A stretch of DNA of 64,000 nt from Ignelater luminosus. Taxonomy: Eukaryota > Arthropoda > Insecta > Coleoptera > Elateridae. The stretch lies in contig VTPC01090614.1 in NCBI GenBank assembly GCA_011009095.1, positions 661,163-725,162 on the forward strand. The letters are read 5' to 3'. The notes under the pieces were generated by a model, which was not told the origin of the DNA, did not search any database, and saw only the letters and a program-made list of their open reading frames with translations. The number at the start of each line of letters is the position of its first letter. Position 1 is the stretch's first letter. This document shows positions 44,984-56,475 of this stretch, in pieces. Position numbers and translations under genes: made by a program.

Positions 44984-45018
44984 TATTATTATTATTATTA
45001 TTATTACTATTATTATTA
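44984..45018. repeat. (ATT)n microsatellite
   Basis: About eleven ATT units with one ACT interruption directly follow the right end of the large TIR element. Confidence 0.9.
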
Positions 45019-46277
45019 GATAGCGTTAATTTAATAATTAATCACAAGAAATAACTATACATAACCTACACACAACCCACTGTTCATAAACTAGACAAAA
45101 AACTATGTGCGAATACGTCAGATTTTAAAGCATTCCACTGGCGCGCTTTCACGCACGCATTACTCAACCTCAAAATCTTGTCCTATGATTTTAATAAGCC
45201 AGCGCTTTTTTCTCGATAACCAATATTATAACACGCCAAAATCTTATATTTATTTCAAATTATTTGTAGTGTAGTCTCTATACTTTCAAATTGAAAGTTT
45301 TGTGGTCTCCATAAGAAATACATACAATCGTTGCTCCTGCTAAAGTTTACGGTCATACCCCTTGATTATCAAATTTATTCACTATTTGGGATAGCACATC
45401 CACGTTAACAGAATCATTCAGGCTCAGAAGAAATGAACACTTTTCTTTGTTTAGTGTCAGATCAGAGGCCTATCGCACCAAGCTACTTTGCAACTTTTGA
45501 CTTTTCATTTTGTAACTCAGTAAAAAATACATACCATGCAATGGGTGGGACTGCAAGTAAAAATGAGTACTTTACTAAAAGTATATTTAATCTATTGTAT
45601 CATATTTCACCAAGAAATATCTTTCAGTTAAGTAATTGATAATTATAAGCTTTTTAAAGTGCAAAGTAAAAAAGTGTTGGTGCAATAAGCCTCTGCTGAC
45701 TGAAAGGCCTTCAGCACAATTTCAAGTTGTTCTAAGCCTTTATTTATACCTTTGGAAACTGTTAATGATTATGTGATGCACTGAGGTGTCAGGTCACACA
45801 ATAAAATAAAACAATGAACTGAACTAATTGTAGCACTTTGAACAAGTGCATCCACCCTCAACATCTGTTGGATTATGCAATTCTTACAAGATGCAGCACC
45901 CTCCCTGGGTGTGGAATAACAACATTGCCACATAAGTGGAAATAACACATGTAAAATCTTAAAATGCATGACTAAGTAAATCTCCAAGTTCAAATATCAA
46001 ATGAGATTTAGATACTACACCTAAAATATTTTTTCTGTGTACGTTTTGAAAGGATCAGTCTCACTAAAGAAGTGACCAAAGAACTTCTGCATAATAAATA
46101 AATTCGTACAAACAAATAAAATAAAAACATTACAATTTTAGAGCAGAAATTCCTTCCTAGCACAAGAAATATATGTCTAATATACAATTGCAATGAATAT
46201 AATGAAGAAAAACTTTTTATATACCAATTTTATTAAAAAAAAGCTACAATAAATTAAAACAATTCCTCTTTTGCACA
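45019..46277. other. Intergenic interval, nothing recognised
   Basis: AT-rich DNA with short open frames (for example 45433-45639 and 45993-45769) that lack family motifs. The last ~50 bases are the probable 3' UTR of POP4. Confidence 0.4.
46229..46234 (-). terminator. PolyA signal of POP4
   Basis: The minus strand reads AATAAA about 45 bases beyond the POP4 stop codon, giving a very short 3' UTR. Motif and position only. Confidence 0.45.
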
Positions 46278-47128
46278 TCAAATGTCAGGTAAGATCGATA
46301 TTTTTATTTTCTTGATACTTCTTTCATTTGGTTTTATATTTAGATGTTTTCCAAAGATTGTAAATTTTCTACCGTCTAATGTGAAAACAAAAACTGATGG
46401 TCTCTTTAATAAATCTAGAACAAAGCAAAGTGATATAATGTAACTCATTCTAATAACATTAAAAAATTTTAAATCTTACTTTTTAATTGTGAATTAGGAG
46501 TAACAACTTGAAATGTGGACTTGGTTTCTAGAACAACTGTACCAGTAATCCCCACTGTACTAGGCACAGTAGATCTAATAACAGTAATTTCAGCACCAAT
46601 AAATTCAGATTTGGTTAGTATACTACTTAAATTACACCATGACGATTCCTCACAGCTGGGAGTTTTCTTAATCAAGCCCAGATTTTTTCGCATATACTCC
46701 ATCCACATATTCCTCATTAACTGTAGATCATTATAATTCCAACCATCTTTAGGTAATTTCAATAAATTTAAATCTTTTCGTTGTGATCTTGTTAAAAATA
46801 ATTTCTTTCGTTTTACAAATTTTGATTTTTTTTCTCCCATGTGTTTATCCAGTATGTAGTTCCATTTAAGTTCTGTCGTGAGTGACTGCCGGTCTGATCG
46901 AGGCAAGTCTCTTTCCAGTATGTCTTTGACGAAGTCTTCTGGTGTTTTACTTGGAGTGGCCTCGCCTGAAACATAGAATATACTATTTTACGTCTTCTGT
47001 TGGAAAAGTGTTGATTTGTTAAAAAAAATTTAAAAACAACTTCTAAGCCATGCACAATAATGTCTTTTTGTGTTTTTAAGGCCCTAATATAAAAAAAATA
47101 ACTTGCCAGTGAGCATTTTTGGATCCAT
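46278..47128 (-). CDS. POP4: Ribonuclease P/MRP protein subunit p29, 214 aa, 3 coding exons
   Basis: Exons on the minus strand: 47128-47107, 46965-46480 and 46414-46278. The frame (645 nt) starts MDPKMLTGEATPSKTPEDFV and ends LPDI-stop. The first 120 residues are basic ('KKSKFVKRKKLFLTRSQRKD') and include 'WNYNDLQLMRNMWMEYM'. The conserved Sm-like core (about 129-205) reads 'FIGAEITVIRSTVPSTVGIT', 'GTVVLETKSTFQVVT', 'FVFTLDGRKFTIFGKHL' and 'KPNERSIKKIK', matching Rpp29/Pop4 (GADLxVxxSxxPxxVGIxGxVxxETxNTFxI). Human p29 is 220 aa. The protein binds RNase P RNA with Rpp21 and acts in nuclear tRNA 5' processing. Intron 1 begins with GC (G|GCAAGT). Only this junction keeps the frame. The 22-nt first coding exon holds just seven complete codons. 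Confidence 0.93.
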
Positions 47129-47387
47129 TTTTAATAAACGGCTCTTCCTGTCTTCAAAGTGGTGGTATGAAAATTTGGTAAACGTGCAGTCACAGAACAA
47201 CACGTTCAGTTTAGTGCCCCAAATGTTTCCAAACGTGCGGATGCATCAAAACCATCAGAACTAAAGTAAATGTCTGTTTGCAACATTGCCAGATTCTTTG
47301 TAACGTATACGCTATTTCTGAGCAAATGTACACATATTTATAAGATAAATATTAAATTAAAAAAAACGGAAATAAATACATTTTAAA

Positions 47388-47897
47388 CAGACATTGGAAG
47401 TAACGCGTTACATGTAACGCGTTACTTGTAAATAATTACATTTTTCAGTAACGCTAGAGGTAACGCGTTACTTTATAAAGACGCAGTAAAGTAATTGTAA
47501 CTAATTACAAAAAGCGTGTAACGGTAACGACTTCAGGTCGTTACCTTTTGCGTTACTGGAATAATCGATTTTCAAATTTAGTTTTGATGATGTTCAGAAA
47601 ATCCATGTTTTCATATTGTGTAATTCTAAGAGTTGTACAGTAAGCTTATACAAAGAAAAATTAATTAAAATCATCTTGAATTTTGATGGGTTCTAAAAAG
47701 TTTTTCTTTATTTTCTTTATAGAATCAAAGTAACTGACAGTAACTGTAAAGTAACTTAGTTACATATTTGCAGGAACTGTAATAGTAACTAGTTACTTTT
47801 TAAAATCAAGTAACTGTAATTGTAACTAATTACATTTTTTGATAAGGTAACTGTAACTGTAACTAATTACTTTTTTAAAGTAACTTTCCAATGTCTG
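47388..47897. mobile_element. hAT-type MITE with GTAACGCGTTAC palindromes, 510 bp
   Basis: Ends CAGACATTGGAA (left) and TTCCAATGTCTG (right) are inverted repeats, flanked by perfect 8-bp duplications ATTTTAAA (47380-47387; 47898-47905). Inside the left half the palindrome GTAACGCGTTAC occurs three times, plus a CGACTTCAGGTCG-type palindrome. In the right half (A)GTAACTGTAACT(A) words recur. Such subterminal motif clusters are transposase-binding arrays in hAT elements. There is no ORF. It lies between POP4 and TBPH, within about 1 kb of the TBPH start. Confidence 0.92.
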
Positions 47898-48665
47898 ATT
47901 TTAAATACATTTAAAAAAACAACTTAGAATTAAACTTTATGAAATAAAAACACACTTTATTAAACTCTTATGATGTAATCATAAATAAATAAATATACAA
48001 TGCGAAAATTAAATTAAACGTTATACCTAAAACACACTAATGTTTTTCTGCTTCTTTTATAAAGTTTAATTCTAAGTTGCTTTTTTTAATGTATTTCATT
48101 TTAAAAGTTATTTATAAGAATATACGAATGTTTTTCCGTTTTTTCTTTTTTAATTACTATTTACCTTATAAATGTGTACATAAACTCTAAAATAGAGTAT
48201 ACATTACAAAAATCTGGTAACGTGGTAAATAGACATATTTACATCAGTACTGGCGCATGCGCACATTTGGAAATATTTGGGGCCCTAAACTGCACGTTTA
48301 CTGAAAATTTATAGACTAGGTAAATAGCAATCTCAATAATAAATGAAAATGAAAAAAGAGCAAAATTAAGTTCGGATTTTTAAGGTTAACTCACATTTAA
48401 ACTCGAATTTGACAGCTAAATTATACACACAGCAGTGTTGCCAATCTGCAATAATAGTAATCCCCTGTTTTTATCTTTTCAGTTTATCTATTAGTATTTG
48501 TAACTTATATTATTGTTAATATTATCGTTATTATTACCTACTTAATAGAAATATTACAACTTTTCGTATTTATTATGAAAGAAAAGATGTGAATGTATCT
48601 TTATGTATAGTAGAGATTTTATTTCTTTATGTTGAGAGAAAAGAAAAAGAAAACGACGTTATAAA

Positions 48666-48674
48666 CCGGAAGTG
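48666..48674 (+). promoter_or_regulatory. ETS-type site upstream of TBPH
   Basis: CCGGAAGTG lies 150 bases before the TBPH start codon, directly followed by ATGTAATTG. This is the consensus bound by ETS/GABP-class factors in promoters of housekeeping genes. No TATA box is obvious, which fits a ubiquitously expressed gene. The role is inferred from the motif only. Confidence 0.35.
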
Positions 48675-48816
48675 ATGTAATTGCAACGTCGTACAGTGTC
48701 CATTTTGTATTATTATTAATATTTACAGTGCGCTAGTGAACGTAATTTATTGTAATAACGCAGTGGTAGAATCCAATTTTAGTTCGTTAACTGTGTGTGA
48801 TTGCGTGCCGGTGTGA

Positions 48817-48849
48817 ATGCAAGAATGTCGATCGAATATTTGCAAGTAG
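48817..48849 (+). promoter_or_regulatory. Overlapping upstream ORF at the TBPH start
   Basis: An ATG eight bases before the TBPH ATG opens a ten-codon frame in another phase that ends with TAG at 48847-48849, past the main start. If the 5' UTR includes it, initiation there would compete with TBPH translation. The main ATG has A at -3, so leaky scanning is likely. Confidence 0.5.
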
Positions 48850-51800
48850 CTGAAGATGAAGGCGAAGAACCTATCGAATTACCAACCGAAGACGACGGTA
48901 CACTTCTCCTTAGTACGTTATCGGCACAATTTCCAAGTTCATGCGGGTTGAAATATAGGAATCCAGATTCTAGAGCGATGCGAGGTGTTAGATTAAGCGA
49001 CGGTAGACTGCACCCACCACCGGAGATCGGTTGGGGTTCGCAGGTTTTTTATTGTGTATTTCCAAAAGGTATTTATAGTAATGGATTTTATTAGAATTGT
49101 CGGCATTAACAGATTTTATGCAATATAGAAAATAAGCGTAAGTCGGACGATGCACTGGAAAACTCGACAGCAAAAACCAAACGAATTGAAACTAAGCTAC
49201 GTTGCACAGACTTGATAGTTTTAGGATTGCCATGGAAGACTACAGAACAGAATCTCCGAGAATATTTTGAAAGTTTTGGTGAAGTACTTATGGCACAGGT
49301 GAGCTTAACTTTGTGTTGCCGTTAAGGTTTTAATTTAACGAAAATTATTTTAGGTTAAAAAAGATGCAAAAACAGGACAATCGAAAGGTTTTGGCTTTAT
49401 AAGATTTGCTTCTTACGAGTCACAAATGCGAGTGCTTGCACAGAGACATATGATTGATGGAAGGTGGTGTGACGTAAAGGTTCCAAATTCCAAGGTATGA
49501 TTGATTTTCTGTACCAATTTCAATTTCTAACTAATTTTGAATTTCTAGGAGGGTTTGATTCAACAAGTACCTTGTAAAGTTTTTATTGGAAGGTGCACAG
49601 AAGATTTGACTGCGGATGATCTCAGAGAATATTTTGGAAAGTTTGGTGAAGTCACAGACGTTTTTATTCCAAAACCTTTCCGAGCCTTTAGTTTTGTAAC
49701 ATTTTTGGACCCAGAAGTAGCTCAGAGTTTGTGTGGAGAAGATCATATTATTAAAGGTTTGTTTATTTTGTTTTTCTCCTCTGTTAGCTTTATTGAAAAT
49801 GTTTTTTTGGTTAAATTATAGGTGTGTCAGTTCATGTGTCAAATGCAGCGCCAAAATCAGAGAATCGTGGCGGTTACGGAAGTGGGAATGCTAGAAATTC
49901 AGGTGGACATGGTGCAAATAGAACATCGAACGGGCCGGATGGCCCAGGAATGTATCCGCAACGTTATGGTCCAGGTCCAAACCAAGGCAATTGGGGCAAT
50001 CAAGGGCACAGAGGCAATCTTGATATGCCTAATCTTCAAGCTTTAGGTGAGCAAGATTGAATAAATCTTGTTTTAGTTTGGTTGTGAGTTAAATGCCGGT
50101 GGTCATAATAGAGAAGAAATGTAAAAAATTCCATCACACAAGCTCAAACTTTCTAGGTTTTAAAAAAAGAAGTTTTTTTAATGAGATTTATAGATTGCAA
50201 ACATGCTTAATTGCTTATTCCAAATCTATCCAGTTTGTAAATGTCAAAATTAATTTTAAAAAAAAGATTGTTTAAATTGATTGTCAGTTTATTTTATAAT
50301 AGAATTCAGAGCAGCCTGTGAAATACAGTGTAAATTGAACTTTTTGTGAGGTTATGAAATCAGACTTTTAGATTAAAGTATCTGTCATTTAAATGTTGGA
50401 ATTTTAACAGAAAAGTTATTCGTGAGTTGACATTTTAGATAGATTTGGAGTAGATAGCTTTGATTCTGTACTCTTTAATTATCTGTAAATTGTATCTTAT
50501 AAACTGTAAAAAAATAGATGGCCATGATTTTCTATTGTTTTAACATTAAATCAGCATTAGCATCTTTATAAAAAATATTAAGTTGTTGATGAAAGGTAGA
50601 TAATTATTCAAGGTTAATCAATTTAGTTCATTTGAGTGATAATATTAAATGAACAACAACCAGAATATTCTGTTTAAATGCTTTAAAACTAACCAAGAGT
50701 GCTTTTTGATTCTTTTATGTTGGTATGAAATAGATCACTTTTTTTTGGGTGTATGTTTACACCACTGAGTTTGTTTTGAAACAATTAAGTTTGAGAACTA
50801 TCATATGTCATATATGATTTTTTTTTTGTTTGTTGAATGTTAAAGTAAAGTAAAAAGTCTTTACTAAAGGATCAATGTTAAATGTTAAAATTCTCCATTA
50901 ATAAGTTTTATTTCAATGCCAATAATTTCATTACTGACAAATGTTAACCTCGGAATGAAAAAACAATACAACTGTTATTTCAATAAAGAAAAAAAGAAAA
51001 TATAACCTAAAATTTATTTTTACCTAACCTCTATCACTCTTCTAAGCTGTCAATGTCAGATTTTCATGGCTTGCCCTACTGAAACAGATAACCTGCTTCG
51101 GACATTTTTAATGGGAGACAACCTGCTTATTGAGGTTAGGTTAACTTGAAGATTACAAATTTTGTTGCACAAAAGAAATAAAATCTGTTGTCATATTTAA
51201 TTCTACAATTAATGATGGTCTTATCAAATTTAGTAAATCACAAACTCAAATGTAACAACAACAACAAATTTGATTTCTTTGTTACATCGCTTTTTAAACA
51301 AATGCAAAATCATGGCATTCTGTTTTTTTTTCATATAATTTATGAATAACTATTTTTAATTCGACTAAATTTACGATTATTGTTTTGATGATTTGCATGT
51401 TCTGCATGTTGGAAACTTTTCAAATTTAGTTATGTCCGCTTTCTTTTTCACTTTTATATCTCTTATTTTTATTTTTTTCTCTTACAGCTAACGTAGTTAA
51501 ACTTGTTTTATTTTTATTAATCCGCTGTAAATAATAACGTTCTTTTTATAATAGTGAAACACCTGGTTCCAGCATCCTATCTGCAGTACCAGAAGCGCAG
51601 TAACTACCTAACCTAACCTTAATGTATGTATTTCCTTTTACCTTTCATTGGGGGAAGATATATATATCTCTCTATCAAATAATGCTTTGTTTTATTAACC
51701 GTTTTGGTGATTGACAATTCTTTGTTGTTTTTTTTGCATGCACTGTTTGCTCTAATACCTTTATAATTGTTTGTAGGTATGTATTTGGGTCATCAAAATG

Positions 51801-52639
51801 TGTAATAATGGATGACTGACTGCCTTAAGTAAAATTCAGAAGATATGTTTGTGTGTTGGAAATGTTTATTAAAAGATTAATTCTTAATAGTAGTAGTTTT
51901 TCGAGGAAGTATGAGAGTAGACATAATCTTACTTTTTTTTAAGATGTGAAATGGAATTTTTCTCGAGGTTCTTGTGTTTTGTATCTTTTGAGTTAATAAA
52001 CTTTTATTGTTTGGGTGTGTGTATTTTTATTTAGGGTCGTTTTCGATTTCTGCCTAAATATAAAAAGAAAGTTGAGTATGAGAAAATAAGTGAATGATTT
52101 TTGTGTTAGTTGTACACTTTATAATAAATGGTGGGAGGGTAAACATTAATAATTATGGTCTTTGCAACATGTTCTTAATAACAATGATGTCCTGTAATGG
52201 TAGGTATTACGGGTCAGGGCCAACAAGGAAGTACACAACAGAGTTGCAATCCCCTCGGACTTGGTTTGAATCTTGGAGCATTACCTATGAACCCTGCTTT
52301 GGTAGCAGCTGCCTTGAATCAAGCAGGTTGGGGTCTTATTGGCAACCTGCAAAATCAACCCGAGCCAAATTTCAATCAGGGATTCAACAATCCGCCAAAC
52401 AATAATACTGGTAAGTATGATGATTTTTCTTCTTTTTATGAATACATCAAAAGGTATCGGATATTGCATCGTTTGTGTTTTAAACTTGTTTAGGTAGCAA
52501 CGCAAATGGCGGAAATCAAGGCGGAGGGAATAATCAGGGGTTTCTAAACTGGATGAATCAGGGACAAGGGCAGGATGGTCAGTGGCCTCGACCACCACCG
52601 CAACAACAACAGGACAAAGGTTTCTTAAAGTATGACTAA
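48825..52639 (+). CDS. TBPH: TDP-43 orthologue, RNA-binding protein, 7 coding exons, 446 aa
   Basis: Coding exons: 48825-49068, 49129-49298, 49354-49494, 49549-49756, 49822-50046, 52204-52410 and 52494-52639. All junctions are GT-AG and the frame is open (1341 nt). The N-terminal oligomerisation domain spans residues 1-80 (SEDDGT-type '[17 protein letters not shown]', '[14 protein letters not shown]'). The bipartite nuclear signal lies at KRK...KTKR (84-100). RRM1 spans 109-185, with RNP2 'LIVLGL', RNP1 'KGFGFIRF' and RNA-stacking W117, F151 and F153. RRM2 spans about 194-262 ('KVFIGRC', 'RAFSFVTF'). The C-terminal domain is Gly/Asn/Gln-rich and low-complexity, and keeps the helical '[20 protein letters not shown]'. 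It binds UG-rich RNA and regulates splicing and mRNA stability in the nucleus. Human TDP-43 is 414 aa. Exon 5 is separated from exon 6 by a 2.2-kb intron with repeats. Confidence 0.97.
50748..50975 (+). repeat. Intronic copy of the segment at 56233-56475
   Basis: Blocks 'GTTTACACCACTGA', 'AACTATCATATGTCAT', 'ATGCCAATAATTTCATTA' and 'GACAAATGTTAACCT' occur in the same order and orientation at 56233-56475. Both copies are on the TBPH sense strand, one in intron 5 and one in the 3' region. There is no coding potential. Confidence 0.8.
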
Positions 52640-53399
52640 ATTTTTCTGCTTGGTCCTGGATCTGTTACCTCTTTTATTAGTCTGCTAACATGAATATGGG
52701 ACTTCCTTTCATAATGATGCGAGAAGCAAATAACTGACAAACATTTTGTTTGTTAGTATAAAAGCAGCTTAAATCGCATAAATGATGCTTGCTCTGATTA
52801 GTTGAATGGTAAAGACTGTTTCGGCTAACTTGTTTTTGTAAATAATAGAACCGTTTTGATTGTATAACACAGTAAACTCTCAATTTAATGGACTATTATA
52901 GGAAAAGGATATTTGTTATTCTTGCGCTTAAAATGATGTCTGTTGGTTAGTGTCCATTTTTAAAAACAGAAAATGTTTTGAAACAAATGAAAATTTTAAT
53001 TTGTTAGATCCTAAATTCATTAAATTGAAGGTTTACGATATTTTTGTAATTAGGATAGGTGTAGGCAGACAATTTATTGATTACGTACATATCATTTTAA
53101 TATTTCTACAAATAAAAGAAAGTAACCATTTGAATAGGATTGAAGTTTTTATTTTTTTTTGTTAAACGAAAATTAAGCATTAATTTATAATTGAAAAAAT
53201 GAAGTTTGTTTAATTAGGAAAACAAAATGAAAGTTGGGAGTTAGTTTAAAGTTCAAATTTTATTATTTTATTTATTTTATTAGCATCTTCAAAAAACTTA
53301 AAAAAATTATATAAACTTCATTCGATCTTCAGTATTAAATCAAACAGAAATAAACAAAAATCATAAAAGTACCCCATTGACAATATTGACATGAAATCT

Positions 53400-54250
53400 A
53401 ACCATAACCACAAATTCATAACTTCAAATGTCAATGTTGACAAACAGCATAACCACAAACCTCATAACCTCAAATGTCGATGTTTTATAATATTAATGAA
53501 TGTTATTGTACAATCTTCAATATTACTGACTTGTATACTAGCGTGAATTTAAGAAAAAAACCAGTGAAAATGTAAGCATGATCATAACAAAATTTAAATG
53601 TCTGTGTAGATTATAACATATCCTGTAAAGTTACGGGAACATGGCAACAGACCAACAGACAGAATGCACTAATTCAGAAATGAAATTTTTAAATTTCATC
53701 AAAAATGTTGACATATGACATAACCACAAACCAGGGTTGGGTTAGTAAAATATGTCGTGTAATTAAATATTACTTAGATTTTTTTTTGTAAATTCGTAAT
53801 TGTAATACATATAGAAAGATCTTCTTGCATGCGAATCAAACATCTGCAATAATCTGTATCATTGCTATTCTAATGAAACCAGTGGGAACTTCTCTAATCA
53901 AAAGCTGAAATCTCTTATTCGTATGGGCAGGTGCTGTGACGACAGATATCAATTATACCATTTTTAATTGCAACAACCATGCTTCTGAAAGATTCACATT
54001 ACAACCAGGCACATCGTCTATTAATTTACACTCGAATTGTAAAAGGTTTTTACAAAAAAGTCTTAATATTTAATAAACAATTAAGGTTAAAGTTTGAGGT
54101 GTTTCAATTATTAATGTCAAGTAATCTTTTTCAGACATCCAAACATTGTCCTCATAACCTCAACTGATGTTGACATGTAACATAACCACAAACTCATAAC
54201 CTTAAATGTCAATGTTGACACTTAACATAACCGCAACCCATAAAGCACCT
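53400..54250. repeat. Interspersed 46-bp-type repeat (CATAACCACAAA...TCAATGTTGACA)
   Basis: Units of the form CATAACCACAAA, then CATAACCTCAAATGTCAATG, then TTGACA occur twice at about 53403-53495, partly at 53708-53740, and twice at about 54150-54232. Spacing between unit starts within pairs is roughly 45-50 bases. The arrays are short and degenerate. Confidence 0.65.
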
Positions 54251-54479
54251 TTTGACCAAATTTATTGTGACATGACATAACCTAACCTCATTTTATCTTA
54301 CCTCTTTTTTTTTAAAGGGGAAAAACCTCTTACATGCCCATACATGTAGGCGTTCAAGACTCTTACTTTCTAAAAACCCCCTTTCTTTGTCGCAATTGCC
54401 CTGCCCTGAACCGTTAGATCTAGCATCACATCAAAGCGCAACTTATTGTTTGTGTATTAATGCATCCTGCTATACATGT

Positions 54480-55100
54480 TGTTGTCCATCTTGCCTCTGT
54501 ATTTTTTCCTTTTCTCTTATGCTCACAATTACTTTGATCATGTGATGTATTTCTTCCCACTCCCTTTTCGAGTGAGGCATACTAGAAATTATATTTTTTT
54601 AATCTTGCGGAACTCCAGCACTTATTTTGCTCTTTCCATTTATCTCTATTTGTCTTTTACTTAGGTATTTGGCTTTCAGTTTGATTAAGTATGGAAATAC
54701 CTCTTTCATTCAGTTTTTTTCATAATTTTATCCCATTTGTGTGTATTGGAGGCGTTTCGGACATCGATCATGACTAAGGCACACCACCCTACATTGTCAG
54801 CTTATGTTCCTAACGTTTTCCAATGCATATATGGTAGAATGCACTTTACAGAAGCCATTATACCATACCCGTTTCCCCATATATCATTGTTTGGCTTTTT
54901 GCACAATTTTTCCTAGTGTTCCCTTTTGGATTTGTTCATTAACTGTTGCAGCTCTTTTGTTTCGTGTTTCTCTATTCCTCCCTATATTCTGCCAGGATGC
55001 TGCTGTTGCTATCACGAGTGATTCTTCTTTGCCACGATTTGGCATTTACATCTACTATGGTCGCTTCCTTTCTTCTTCCACAATGATCTTATAGGCATTA
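54480..55100 (-). pseudogene. Non-LTR (R1-like) reverse transcriptase fragment
   Basis: Minus-strand pieces: 'YNGFCKVHSTIYALENVRNI' (RT block QYGFRKGRSTIDAI), then 'CLVMIDVRNA' with 'WDKIMKKLNERGIS' (VTLDVRNAFNSASW..I...L...GI), and finally 'KISAGVPQD' (GVPQGS box). The order is right, but frames shift and stops abound. The pattern is that of R1/LOA-type LINEs. It lies in the TBPH 3' region, in antisense orientation. Confidence 0.7.
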
Positions 55101-55929
55101 AGATTTAACGTATGCATCTCCCTGTTTCGTACTTTCCCTGCAGGGCACAGCAACAGCCACCCTTACAGCTTTTAAACAATCTTTCTACCTATCTACAGTG
55201 TCATACCATTAGAAGTCATAGTGAGGTTTTCTGGTCCTTTAATTAAAAAAGAAAAGTTAGTATTCTGTAGTAGTAGTACTAGCATACAATAATAACAAAA
55301 ATGTTTATTAAAAGGATATTTACTTTATATTTGTTCATTCTGATTTGCATCAAAATTACGATTTTCTTTTTTATGTAAAACATTTTCTGTTTCTCTTCAT
55401 TATTAACTAAGAAACTTAGGTATCATGTGAACTTTTAATTAAAAGATTTTAAAAGACAATTATTCAGCATATCCTCAACAACTTCGCTAAAATTAAGAAC
55501 GCTGAAGAAATGAATGATTTATTTGCAGACTTTACACAAATACTGTTAATATTAACTAATATACATTTATCAATCACCTTTTGTACTATTTCTCTTGCTG
55601 TCAACGGCATTTTCATTAAAAATCACCACCACAGACTGCAGTGCGTGTACTGAATTTTCAAAACTAATTAATAGGTTATGAAGACATTAGTCATGTAATT
55701 GATTTTTATTATTTCTTCTACTATATCGTTTCAGTACTGTTCTTCCATATGACTTCATGTAAAATAGTTGAAAATTAAAATAGCTCTTAAACTTGGCGTC
55801 TTTAAAAAATGAGGAATACGGGTATGAATTCATAACCTCATTTTTTATTTATTAATACTTGGAATATTAAAAACTAGAGTTTCATTAATTCAAAGTAAAT
55901 AAATGCTTTTTCATTTGAAAAACATGAAA

Positions 55930-56110
55930 AATAACTAAACAGAATTTTGACATACTGACTCAATGACAATTTGTAGATGATAGAAGCACAAAAAATAAAA
56001 AAAGGGATTGGGGTCGTAATCAAATAACGTCACACCAATCACAACAGCGTTTTTCGGTCACGTGAATTTTATTATTTTCATTTTCAATTTTTATCATAAT
56101 AATAAAATTA
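55930..56110 (-). repeat. Dispersed repeat, copy 3 (inverted)
   Basis: The reverse complement matches the left part of copy 2 (26190-26340). Shared blocks, read on the plus strand here, are AATTTTGACATACTGAC, ACGTCACACCAAT and TCACGTGAAT. Only about 180 bases of the family are present. Confidence 0.65.
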
Positions 56111-56232
56111 TATTCTGAATATGTCTTAAAACTTTAATTTTAATAATCCAGGTATCTCAAACAATACAAAAAACAACTAATTCTTTAATTTAAAATAATA
56201 ATAAAGTAAGGTTATAATTTGTGTTGTAATTT

Positions 56233-56475
56233 GCATGTTTACACCACTGATTTGGTTTTAAACAATTATGTTTGAAAACTATCATATGTCATAATATATT
56301 TGTATTTGTTGAATATTAAAGTTAACAGTGTGTTAATTTAAATTATTTGTATAAGGAAAAAGTTTATACTAAAAGGTAAAAGTTTTCTTTAAAACTTTCC
56401 ATTAAGAAATTTTATTGCAGTGCCAATAATTTCATTAGTGACAAATGTTAACCTTAAAACGACAACTGTCAAATA
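56233..56475 (+). repeat. Second copy of the segment at 50748-50975
   Basis: Same order of shared blocks as the intron 5 copy, with small insertions. It lies directly next to the inverted copy 3 of the dispersed repeat. Confidence 0.8.

Noticed and set aside
44984..45018. Target duplication of the large TIR element in the ATT repeat
   Set aside because: Similar TATTATTA words occur on the left flank, but the positions directly abutting the ends (AAA and AAG) do not match.
51598..51620. CCTAACCTAACC as an insect telomere (TTAGG) repeat
   Set aside because: Only about two and a half units, inside a TBPH intron. Chance occurrence is likely.
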